From assembly GCA_947455205.1 (NCBI GenBank), contig CANGNF010000010.1:1-64000 (forward strand): a stretch of 64,000 nucleotides of DNA, written 5' to 3'. Both the position numbers and the translations under genes were made by a program. The DNA comes from Acetobacteraceae bacterium (GTDB taxonomy: Bacteria; Pseudomonadota; Alphaproteobacteria; Acetobacterales; Acetobacteraceae). Of the stretch, positions 42,754 to 50,798 are shown piece by piece; the first letter of the stretch is position 1, and each line of letters begins with the position of its first letter. Under the pieces are notes generated by a model, which had not been told where the DNA came from, did not search any database, and saw only the letters and a list, made by a program, of their open reading frames with translations.

Positions 42754-45042
42754 ATGGCGCCGGACGGTCTGCTGCCGCATTCATCGCATTGGGGCGTGTT
42801 CCGCGCAGGCATGCGCGACGGCAAGCTGGTGGTGGTACCGCACCCCGGCGACCCCGACCCCAACGGCATCCTGCAGAACTTCCCCGACGCGCTGCGGCAT
42901 GAAGCCCGCATCGCCAAGCCGATGGTCCGCAAGGGCTGGCTGGAGCGCGGCCCGGGCGCCGACCAGCGCCGCGGCAATGACGACTTCGTCGAGATGGAAT
43001 GGGACCAGGTGCTGGACCTGCTGGCCGGGGAACTGGCGCGGGTGCGGGACCAGCACGGCCCGCAGGGCATCTTCGGTGGCAGCTATGGCTGGTCCTCGGC
43101 CGGGCGGTTCCATCACGCGCAGAGCCAGGTGCACCGGTTCCTGAACACCACGCTGGGTGGTTACGTCCGCAGCGTGAACAGCTACTCGGCCGGCGCCTCC
43201 AACGTCATCCTGCCGCACATCATGGGGCCGTTCGAGGATGTGACGCGCAACGCGGTCTCATGGGAGCAGGTGGCGAAGCAGACCGACTTCATCCTGGCCT
43301 TCGGTGGCATGGCGCTGAAGAACAGCATGGTCGGCGGCGGCGGCGTCAGCCAGCACAGCGAACGTGGCAGCATGCTGGCGGCGCGGAAGCGAGGCTGCGA
43401 GTTCGTGCTGGTCGGCCCGCTGCGCGACGACCTGCCGGCGGAATGCGAGGCCGAGTGGCTGACGATTACGCCGAATACCGACACCGCGCTGATGCTGGCC
43501 CTGGCGCAGGTGCTGGTGGCGGAGGAGCTGTACGACCGCGACTTCATCGCCCGCTACACCACGGGATGGGCGCAGTTCAGCGCCTACCTGCTGGGCGAGA
43601 GCGACGGCGTGGCGAAGACGCCGGAATGGGCGGCGGCGATCTGCGGCATGTCGGCCGAGGCCATCCGCACCCTGGCCCGCCGGCTGCCCGGCAAGCGCAG
43701 CCTGATCACCATGGCGCACAGCCTGCAACGCGCCGAACACGGCGAGCAGCCGGTGTGGATGGCGGCCGTGCTGGCGGCGATGCTCGGGCAGATCGGCCTG
43801 CCCGGCGGTGGCTACAACTACGCGCTCGGCGCACTTTCGCACTACGGCAAGCGCAGCAATGCGGTGCCGACCGCGGCGCTGCCGCAGGGCCAGAACCGGG
43901 TGACGGCGTTCATCCCGGTCGCCCGCATCTCCGACATGCTGCTGCATCCGGGCGAGCCGTTCGACTACAATGGCCAGCGGCTGGCCTACCCGGATGTGAA
44001 GCTGGTCTACTGGGCCGGCGGCAACCCGTTCCATCACCACCAGGACCTCGGCCGCCTGCGCGCCGCCTTCCGCCGGGTGGAGACGCTGGTGGTGCACGAA
44101 CTCGCCTGGACCGCAACCGCGCGTCACGCGGATATCGTGCTGCCGGTGACGATGACGCTGGAGCGCGAGGATATCGGCAGCGCCAGCACCGACCCGCTGA
44201 TGGTGGCCATGCACCGCATCGCCGCGCCCTTCGGCGAGGCGCGCGACGACTATGGAATCTTCTGCGCGCTGGCCGAACGGCTGGGCAAGCTGGAGGCGTT
44301 CTCGGAAGGCCGTGACGCGACCGACTGGCTGCGCTGGATGTATGAGAAGACCCGCGAGGCGCTGGCCGCCAAGGGGCTGGAGGCGCCGAGCTTCGAGCAG
44401 TTCTGGGAACGCGGCGAGATCCTGCTGCCGCAGCAGCCGGACCATGGCGGCATCCTGCGCGATTTCCGCGACGACCCGGTGGAGCACCCGCTGCCGACGC
44501 CGTCCGGCCGGATCGAGCTGTATTCCGAGAAGATCGCCGGCTTCGGCTATGCCGACTGCCCCGGCCACCCCGCCTGGTTGGCGCCGAAAGACGTCCCCAG
44601 CGCCAGCGAGCCGCTGCGCCTGGTGGCCAACCAGCCGGCCACGCGGCTGCACAGCCAGTTCGACTTCGGTGGCCACAGCGCCGGCGCCAAGCGGCGCGGG
44701 CGGGAGGTCATGCGGATCAACCCGGCCGACGCCGCGCCGCGTGGGATCAACACCGGCGATATCGTGCGGCTGTTCAACGCCCGCGGCGCCTGTCTGGCCT
44801 CGGCCGAGGTTTCCGCCGACGTGATGCCCGGCGTTGTGCAGTTGCCGACCGGCGCCTGGTACGATCCGGAAGACCCGGCGGAGGCCAACCCGCTCTGCGT
44901 CCATGGCAACCCGAACGTGCTGACGCGCGATGTCGGCACGTCATCCTTGGCGCAGGGCAGCACGGGGCAGCTGACCTGCTGCGAGGTGGAGCGCTTCACC
45001 GGCAACCTGCCGCCGATCCGCGCCTTCAGCCCGCCCGGTTAG
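42754..45042 (+). CDS. bisC: Molybdopterin oxidoreductase, BisC/TorZ-like S- or N-oxide reductase
   Basis: A 762-residue bis-MGD enzyme of the DMSO-reductase family. The Mo-ligand serine is probably Ser145 in NSYSAGASN. HSSHWGVFRAG at the start and SEWLTITPNTDTALMLALA-like block follow the TorA/BisC pattern. The C-terminal dinucleotide domain has LHSQFDFGGHS. No iron-sulfur cysteine motif and no twin-arginine signal are present, so it should be cytoplasmic, like biotin/methionine sulfoxide reductase BisC. The stop overlaps the convergent adaptor gene by 4 bp. Confidence 0.85.
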   Translation: MAPDGLLPHSSHWGVFRAGMRDGKLVVVPHPGDPDPNGILQNFPDALRHEARIAKPMVRKGWLERGPGADQRRGNDDFVEMEWDQVLDLLAGELARVRDQHGPQGIFGGSYGWSSAGRFHHAQSQVHRFLNTTLGGYVRSVNSYSAGASNVILPHIMGPFEDVTRNAVSWEQVAKQTDFILAFGGMALKNSMVGGGGVSQHSERGSMLAARKRGCEFVLVGPLRDDLPAECEAEWLTITPNTDTALMLALAQVLVAEELYDRDFIARYTTGWAQFSAYLLGESDGVAKTPEWAAAICGMSAEAIRTLARRLPGKRSLITMAHSLQRAEHGEQPVWMAAVLAAMLGQIGLPGGGYNYALGALSHYGKRSNAVPTAALPQGQNRVTAFIPVARISDMLLHPGEPFDYNGQRLAYPDVKLVYWAGGNPFHHHQDLGRLRAAFRRVETLVVHELAWTATARHADIVLPVTMTLEREDIGSASTDPLMVAMHRIAAPFGEARDDYGIFCALAERLGKLEAFSEGRDATDWLRWMYEKTREALAAKGLEAPSFEQFWERGEILLPQQPDHGGILRDFRDDPVEHPLPTPSGRIELYSEKIAGFGYADCPGHPAWLAPKDVPSASEPLRLVANQPATRLHSQFDFGGHSAGAKRRGREVMRINPADAAPRGINTGDIVRLFNARGACLASAEVSADVMPGVVQLPTGAWYDPEDPAEANPLCVHGNPNVLTRDVGTSSLAQGSTGQLTCCEVERFTGNLPPIRAFSPPG

Positions 45043-45851
45043 TCCAGGAAGCGGATGCCGCAGCGCAGGCCGGACGGCACGCTTTCATCCGCGTTCGGCA
45101 GCAGCAGCAGCAACTGGAACAGCCCGCTGGCGCTGTCGATCAGCGGGTCGCGTGTCACCACTTCCGCCACATGCACGGCGCCGATCGGCTCCTGCGGGCG
45201 GATCTCGGCCCGCATGCCCGCGCGTACCAGCGGGTAGGCCTCCAGCGGCAGGTAGACCTCCACCCGCAGCGGGCGGATTTCCGCAATGGTCAGCACCGGC
45301 GCCGAGGGGTCGGCATATTCGCCGGGGTGCGGGTCCACCTTGGTGACCACGCCATCCACCGGGCTGCTGGCCTGCCGGCGCAGATAGGTGGCGTGCAGGC
45401 GCTGCGCCTCGAACACCGCCAACCGCTGTTCCAGCTGCGCCAGTTCCACCCCGGCCACGGCTTGGTCGTAGGCGGATTGCGCGTCGTCCAGTTGCTGGCG
45501 AGAGGACACCGCCTGCGCCGCCAGCGGGCGGATGCGCGCCAGCTTGTTGCTGGCGTTCACCAGCTCGGCGCGGCGAGCGTTGATGGTGGCGGTGCTTTCG
45601 GCGCGCTGGCGGGCGGCCTCGTACATCGCGCGCTCCACCTCGCTTTCCAGTTCCACCGCCAGGGCGCCGGCGCGCACGCGGTCGCCCCGGCGGAAATGCA
45701 CGCGGCTGATGATGCCCTGGGTCGGCACGCTCAGCTTGATGATCCGGTTGGCCTCGACCAGGCAGGAGGCGCGGGCGGTCAGCGCGTCCAGCCGCTCATT
45801 TGCCCGGGCGGGCATGGCCAGCAGCAGCAGCGCGAAGAGCAGCTTGGTCAA
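45039..45851 (-). CDS. HlyD/RND-type periplasmic adaptor, third gene of the SecA-like operon
   Basis: A 270-residue membrane-fusion protein. After a Sec-type signal (LTKLLFALLLLAMPARAN) it has a split lipoyl-like domain (LSVPTQGIISRVHFRRGDRV and SSPVDGVVTKVDPHPGEYAD), a hairpin helical region rich in Ala/Gln/Arg and a beta-barrel domain. The start is TTG, overlapping the upstream TGA, with GGAGG 6 bp before it. Adaptors of this type bridge an inner-membrane pump to an outer-membrane channel; neither is encoded next to it. It probably acts with the M50-HlyD fusion and SecA-like ATPase upstream. Confidence 0.8.
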   Translation of the reverse strand: MTKLLFALLLLAMPARANERLDALTARASCLVEANRIIKLSVPTQGIISRVHFRRGDRVRAGALAVELESEVERAMYEAARQRAESTATINARRAELVNASNKLARIRPLAAQAVSSRQQLDDAQSAYDQAVAGVELAQLEQRLAVFEAQRLHATYLRRQASSPVDGVVTKVDPHPGEYADPSAPVLTIAEIRPLRVEVYLPLEAYPLVRAGMRAEIRPQEPIGAVHVAEVVTRDPLIDSASGLFQLLLLLPNADESVPSGLRCGIRFLD

Positions 45852-47824
45852 TCGAGGCCTCCGGCAAATCCCAGCAGCTTGTGCATCTGGTCGTCGCGCT
45901 TCACCAGGTCCAGCCGGCGGCGGGCGTGCTCGGCCTCGCCCCGCGCCTGCGCCTGATCGAAGGCGCGGATGGTGGCCCAGCGGCGCAGCCCCGGCCAGCG
46001 CGCCAGGCGCCGCCACCAGGGGTCGGCCAGGGCCAGCACGCGGTCCTGTTCGCTCAGCAGTTCCAGCGCCAGGCCGGGGTCGCCCTGACGGGCGCAGCGG
46101 CCCATCAGCTGGCGGTCCACGCGGCGGCTGTCGTGCCGTTCGCTCAGCATCACCACCAGGCCGCCCAGTTCCGCCACGCCCGGCGCCAGCAGGATGTCGG
46201 TACCGCGCCCCGCCATGTTGGTGGCGATGGTGACGGCGCCGTTCTGGCCGGCGCGGGCGATGATCTCGGCTTCCCCGGCATCCTGCGCCGCGGAGAGCAC
46301 CACATGCACCACCCCGGCCCGGCCCAGCGCCAGGCTGGCGCGCTCGGCCTCCGCCACCGTGCGAACGCCCAGCAGCACCGGCTGGCCGCGGCGCTGGCAT
46401 GCGGCGGCGGCCCCGGCGGCATGCGCCCACAGCGCGTCCCGGTCCGGCAGCAGCACCGGCGGCGGCGAGACCCGGCGCAGCGGCAGCCGGCGCGGAATGC
46501 GCGTGGGCTTCAGGCCATAGACCCGCGCGAGTTCGACACTGACCTCGGCGACGGTGCCGCTCATGCCCGCCAGCGTCGCGTAGCGGCGGAAGAAGCGCTG
46601 GAAGCTGATGCTGGCCAGCGAGCGACGCTGGCCGGAGGGCTCGCAGCCTTCCTTGGCCTCGACCATCTGCTGCAGGTCCTGCGCCCAGAAGCGGTCCGGC
46701 ATGGTGCGGCCGGTGTTCTCGTCCACGATCACCACCTTGCCGTCGCGGACGATGTAGTGGCGGTCCTTCTCCAGCCGGTGCAGCGCGGTCAGGGCGGCGC
46801 GCATGATCTCGTTGCGGCGGACCCGCACGGCCCAGTCGCCGGGCAGGCCCTGCACCGCCTCCGCCACCTGGCGTTCGCCCAGCGGGGTAAGCTCGATGCC
46901 GATGCCATGGCCGTCGATGCTGTAGTGCCGGCGCTGCTCCAGCAGGCGGGCCAGGTCCAGCGCGCGGGGCGGCACCTCGGCCGGCAGCGGCGCGCCTTCG
47001 GCCGAGGAGATCAGCAGCGGCGTGCCGGCATCGTCCACCAGCACGCTGTCCACCTCGTCGATGATCGCCACGTCCAGGCAGCGCTGCACCGGCTGGTTGG
47101 GGTCGTCGGCGCGGGCCAGCACGCGGCGCGCCTTCAGCGCCAGGGTGGGGTCGCCCACGGGGTCGCCGGCCAGCAGGCGGTCGCGCAGGTGGTCGAAGGC
47201 GACTTCCTTGTTGCTGACGAAGGTGATGTCGCTGAGGTAGGCGCGGCGGCGGTCGGCCGGCTCCACGCCATGGATCACCAGGCCGACGCTCAGGCCAAGG
47301 CGTTCCAGCACCGGGCGCAGCGTGGCGGCGTCGCGTTCCGCCAGGTAGTCGTTGCTGGTCACCACATGCACCGCGCGCCCGGCCAGGCCGAAGATGGCGG
47401 CGCCGACCAGCGCCGTCAGAGTCTTGCCCTCGCCGGTATCCATCTCGATGACGGCGCCGTGCAGCAGGGCGTGGCCGCCGGCCAGCTGGTTGAGGAAGGG
47501 GGTCAGGCCGCGTTCGCGCCGCGTTGCCTCCCGCACCAGGGCCAGGGCGCGGACCACATGGCCGTGCAGCAGGCCCTGGCGCCGCAGCGCGCCGGCCAGC
47601 CGGGTGGTCTCGGCGGCCAGGGCGGCGTCGTCCAGCGCCTGGAACTCGGCTGCCAGGGCGGCGGCCTGGCGCGCGGCGGCAAAGGCACGGCGGCGGCGCA
47701 GCGCGCCCCCGGCTGCGAGGCCGCGCGCCAGCAGCCAGGACCAGGCGCCCTCCACCGGGCGCTCCGCGCCGGCGACCATGCCGGGCGGGCGGGCCAACGG
47801 CAGGGTCAGCGCCGTCTCAGACAT
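45848..47824 (-). CDS. Short SecA-like ATPase lacking the scaffold/wing domains
   Basis: A 658-residue SecA homologue. NBD1 has the Walker A MDTGEGKTL (Lys134) and DEVDS (256-260). The preprotein cross-linking region includes YIVRDGKVVIVDENTGRTM. NBD2 has NMAGRGTDI (536-544), SERHDSRRVDRQL and GRCARQGDPG (575-584; canonical SecA has GRSGRQGD). Only about 70 residues follow. They resemble the start of the long scaffold helix (AQARGEAEHARRR ... RDD) and stop there, so the two-helix finger, helical wing and zinc tail of the roughly 900-residue housekeeping SecA are missing. It overlaps both neighbours (8 and 4 bp) and likely powers a dedicated export step. Confidence 0.85.
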   Translation of the reverse strand: MSETALTLPLARPPGMVAGAERPVEGAWSWLLARGLAAGGALRRRRAFAAARQAAALAAEFQALDDAALAAETTRLAGALRRQGLLHGHVVRALALVREATRRERGLTPFLNQLAGGHALLHGAVIEMDTGEGKTLTALVGAAIFGLAGRAVHVVTSNDYLAERDAATLRPVLERLGLSVGLVIHGVEPADRRRAYLSDITFVSNKEVAFDHLRDRLLAGDPVGDPTLALKARRVLARADDPNQPVQRCLDVAIIDEVDSVLVDDAGTPLLISSAEGAPLPAEVPPRALDLARLLEQRRHYSIDGHGIGIELTPLGERQVAEAVQGLPGDWAVRVRRNEIMRAALTALHRLEKDRHYIVRDGKVVIVDENTGRTMPDRFWAQDLQQMVEAKEGCEPSGQRRSLASISFQRFFRRYATLAGMSGTVAEVSVELARVYGLKPTRIPRRLPLRRVSPPPVLLPDRDALWAHAAGAAAACQRRGQPVLLGVRTVAEAERASLALGRAGVVHVVLSAAQDAGEAEIIARAGQNGAVTIATNMAGRGTDILLAPGVAELGGLVVMLSERHDSRRVDRQLMGRCARQGDPGLALELLSEQDRVLALADPWWRRLARWPGLRRWATIRAFDQAQARGEAEHARRRLDLVKRDDQMHKLLGFAGGLD

Positions 47825-49946
47825 GGAAGGTACGCAGGAAGGTCTGCCGCAGGCCGCGCCACAGCCGCTGGGCCAGCGGCATCGGGCCGTGGTCGAAGCG
47901 CACCCAGGCGCGTTCCCCCCAGCGGTCCGCCGCCAGTTCGGCCGGCAGGGCGATATCGACCTCGAAGAAGGCCTGCAGCGCGGTGTCGGGTTCGCGCGCG
48001 CCGGGGTCCAGCACCAGCGGGCCGCCCATGTTCTGGCCCAGCGCCGGGCTGGGCAGGTGCCGCGTGCTGCCGGGCACGGTGCGGGCAATGGCCAGGCGGT
48101 CCAGCTGGTGCCAGCGGTCGCCGTCCAGCCGCAGGGAAACGCCCAGCGTGCCGGCCTGCACCAGTTCGATATCATCCTCGGACACCACGGCGCGCACCAT
48201 CGGCGGGCCGGGCGGCATCACGTAGCCCAGCAGGGCGCCGCGCCGGGCATGGCTGCCCACGGCGCTTTCGGCCCGCGGCAGCAGGAAGGTGCCGGCCACC
48301 GGGGCGCGCACCTGCAACGCCGCCAGCTTGCGCTCCACCTCGCGCACCTCGTCCTCGGCGAACTCGATCTGCTTGCGGATGACCTGGGTCTCGAACGGCG
48401 TCTGCGCCTCGCTGACCGTCAGGCGGAAGCGCAGCTCCGCCAGCTGCGCCAGGGTGCGGTCGCGCTGGGCGGAGAGGTAGGGGTCCTCCAGGCTCAGCAG
48501 CGCCGCGCCTTGGGCGACGGTGGTGTTGGGCTCGGCGGCCACGGCCAGCACGGTGCCGGCGGTGCCGGCAACCACGCGGCTGTCCTCCGGCAGCCAGACC
48601 ACGCCGCGCGCCACCGTGCCGTGCGGCAGCGGCACCGCGAACAGCATGGCCGCCAGCGCGACCAGGCCCAGGCCGGTAACCGCGACCGCCCTGCCCCGCT
48701 GCCGCCGCAGCGCCGGCGCCGTCAGCACGAAGCGCAGGATCTTCACCAGCGGCCAGCCGAGCGAGAGGGCGAAGGTCCAGCCGATCAGCAGCACGCCGAT
48801 GATGAAGTACTGCGTGCCCACCAGCGCCGCGATGCTGCCCAGCACCACCAGCCGGTACACAAGGGAGGTCGGGGCATAGACCGCGAACCAGAACGCCTCG
48901 CCCCGGCCGGTGACGGGGTTCTTCGCCTCCGTCACGCCGAACAGCCAGCGCTGCGCCAGCCAGCCGTACCAACGGCCTGAGCGCGTGCCGAGGTTGGGGA
49001 TGTCCAGCAGGTCGCCCAGGATGTGGTAGCCGTCGAACCGCAGCAGCGGATTGGCATTGAACACCACGGTGGAAACGCCGGCGATCAGCATGGTGTTGAA
49101 CGCCATGGACCGCACCAGCCCCGGCTCCGCGCCGATCCAGACCAGCATGGCCAGGGCGGCCACCAGCAGTTCCACCATCATGCCGGCGGCGGCCACCAGC
49201 ACCCGCGCCGCCGTGCTGCGGAACACCGAGGACGCCGAGGCGTCCACATAGGGCGCCGGCAGGAACACCAGCAGCATGACGCCCATCTCATGCACCTCCC
49301 CGCCATGCACCTTCACGGCGTAGGCGTGGCCGAATTCGTGCAGCACCTTCAGCAGCGGGAAGACCACGGCCAACAGCAGCAGGTTGTCCGCGGCCAGCAC
49401 GCGGTCGCCGATATTGGCGGTCAGCGGGTCCCAGCGCAGCGCCGCCTGCACCGCCAGCCAGCCCACCGCCACCAGCCACAGCAGCAGCCCTGCCGAAGAA
49501 AACAGCGGCCGCACCAGGTGGATGGTGGCGTCCAGGAAGCGGTTGGGGTCGATCAGCGGCAGCCGCAGGAACATCGGGTTCTGCACCTGCTGCATGGCCT
49601 GGCGGCGGGCGGCTTCCTGGCCGCGGGTGGCCACCTCATGCGGGTCTATCGCGCCATCCGCCTGGACCAGGCCGAAGGCGTAGAGCTGGCTGACCAGCTG
49701 GATGATCTGGCCCTGGCTCGGCGCGTTCTCGCCAAAGCGCTCGGCCACCTCGGCCCAGATCTCGCCCAGGGTGCGGCGGCCATCCATCCGCATCAGCACC
49801 GCATAGACCCCGGCCGAGAAGCGGTGCGCGCGGGAAGAGAAGCGGTCCTTCGCCACGTACCAGACATCGCCGCGGATCACATGGCGCTCGATCCGCAGTT
49901 CGAGGTTGAGGCGAGCAGGCGGCTGCGCCGCAAACGACCTTGCCAA
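47817..49946 (-). CDS. M50 metalloprotease fused to a HlyD-like adaptor, with PqqD-like N-terminus
   Basis: About 709 residues. The N-terminal 20-85 region (FSAGVYAVLMRMDGRRTLGE ... LVSQLYAFGLVQAD) resembles PqqD-like/RRE winged helices that bind peptides. An intramembrane site-2-protease domain follows, with the zinc motif HEFGH at 203-207 and NPLLRFDGYHILGD, in several helices. From about 455 a lipoyl/HlyD-like periplasmic part has two coiled-coil arms. The arrangement matches putative peptide zinc metalloproteases near peptide exporters. The start is uncertain: the frame opens with non-ATG codons only, and TTG at 49946 or GTG at 49979 are candidates. First gene of the operon. Confidence 0.8.
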   Translation of the reverse strand: MARSFAAQPPARLNLELRIERHVIRGDVWYVAKDRFSSRAHRFSAGVYAVLMRMDGRRTLGEIWAEVAERFGENAPSQGQIIQLVSQLYAFGLVQADGAIDPHEVATRGQEAARRQAMQQVQNPMFLRLPLIDPNRFLDATIHLVRPLFSSAGLLLWLVAVGWLAVQAALRWDPLTANIGDRVLAADNLLLLAVVFPLLKVLHEFGHAYAVKVHGGEVHEMGVMLLVFLPAPYVDASASSVFRSTAARVLVAAAGMMVELLVAALAMLVWIGAEPGLVRSMAFNTMLIAGVSTVVFNANPLLRFDGYHILGDLLDIPNLGTRSGRWYGWLAQRWLFGVTEAKNPVTGRGEAFWFAVYAPTSLVYRLVVLGSIAALVGTQYFIIGVLLIGWTFALSLGWPLVKILRFVLTAPALRRQRGRAVAVTGLGLVALAAMLFAVPLPHGTVARGVVWLPEDSRVVAGTAGTVLAVAAEPNTTVAQGAALLSLEDPYLSAQRDRTLAQLAELRFRLTVSEAQTPFETQVIRKQIEFAEDEVREVERKLAALQVRAPVAGTFLLPRAESAVGSHARRGALLGYVMPPGPPMVRAVVSEDDIELVQAGTLGVSLRLDGDRWHQLDRLAIARTVPGSTRHLPSPALGQNMGGPLVLDPGAREPDTALQAFFEVDIALPAELAADRWGERAWVRFDHGPMPLAQRLWRGLRQTFLRTFHV

Positions 49947-50325
49947 ACCGTCATGGCAACCATCTCCGGACCCCGCCACCTGCAACGGTGGCGGTTGCGC
50001 TGCAAGCGCTTGGGTCCGCGGTCCAGCCCCGGCTGGTGGCCGCGGACCTAAGCGGTAACAGCATTAATCAATGGTTGCGATACGATATGCCGGCCGTAGC
50101 CAGCCGGATTGGCGAGATCCACAGCCGCGGCTGCCAGCGCGCCGTGTTCGCCATACGAAGCGATCAGAAAATTTATCGTCTGTATTCAATGGTTTGCGGC
50201 GACACAAGGTGCCGGAAACGCGCTGCTTCCGCACCGCGCCCGGTGCCGCCGCAGTGCAATTTCTTACATTCTCCGCCGGCGGCAACCCATGCTGCAGCGC
50301 AACCCGTGATGGCTACCTCAGGGGG
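49947..50325. other. AT-richer intergenic region upstream of the M50 operon
   Basis: About 380 bp separate the operon from the convergent-side cytochrome gene on the same strand. Base composition drops clearly (for example the stretch AGAAAATTTATCGTCTG near 50166) and no frame keeps the local codon bias. It probably holds the operon promoter. A 73-residue minus-strand frame (50064-50285) is open but has poor codon use and is not called. Confidence 0.4.
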
Positions 50326-50655
50326 TCAGTCCGGCTTGCCATAGAAACGCGCCAGCACCGCGATCTCGTCGTCGGTGTAGCCGCGGGCGATGCGCCCCAT
50401 CACCGTGCCGGGCTGGCTGCCAGCCCTGAAATCCCGCAGCAGCGCCGCGAATTCGGCAACCCCGCGGGTGTTTCTCAGCGGCGGCATGCCCTGCCCGTTG
50501 GCGCCGTCCTGGCCATGGCAACCCTGGCACGGGCTGGCCAGGCGTTCCGCCGGGCTGGCGGCACCGGCAGCCGCCAACGGCGCCCCGGCAAAAAGGATCG
50601 CCAGCGCCAGCATGGCGGCGGAGTCGCCGCGGCGGTGTCCGTTATGCAGGGCCAT
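50326..50655 (-). CDS. Periplasmic c-type cytochrome
   Basis: A 109-residue class I cytochrome c. After a signal sequence (about 14-32) the haem motif CQGCH is at residues 43-47, followed by GANGQGMPPLRN. The C-terminal GTVMGRIARGYTDDEIAVLARF supplies a candidate axial methionine and the final helix. It is similar to small cytochrome subunits that serve sulfide or alcohol dehydrogenases, but no partner enzyme is adjacent. GGAGCG lies 5 bp before the ATG. Confidence 0.85.
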   Translation of the reverse strand: MALHNGHRRGDSAAMLALAILFAGAPLAAAGAASPAERLASPCQGCHGQDGANGQGMPPLRNTRGVAEFAALLRDFRAGSQPGTVMGRIARGYTDDEIAVLARFYGKPD

Positions 50656-50746
50656 GATCGCTCCAGGTCATCCCAGGCGACGAAGCATAGCGCATTGACC
50701 ACCGAAGGCGATCCCGCGCATCGTTCTGACGGAAACGCGGAAATAA

Positions 50747-50781
50747 CAGGGCAGATGCCGCATAAGCGGCCTGTAGCCCTG
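50747..50781 (+). promoter_or_regulatory. Nested hairpin in the leader of the liv-type operon
   Basis: GCCGC-ATAA-GCGGC lies inside CAGGGC...GCCCTG, ending 18 bp before the ATG of the binding-protein gene and just before its AGGGAGG ribosome site. It could be an attenuator, operator or translational control element. Confidence 0.3.
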
Positions 50782-50798
50782 AGACAGGGAGGCAGGGC

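Noticed and set aside
41800-45042. 1080-residue form of the molybdoenzyme
   Set aside because: The first part reads the Bug receptor gene in another frame. The ATG at 42754 gives the normal family length.
49940-50344. Plus-strand and minus-strand short frames upstream of the M50 operon (including 50064-50285 as a precursor peptide)
   Set aside because: Third-position bias is poor, no ribosome site is convincing, and the region has the look of a promoter. It was kept only as a thing to check in relatives.
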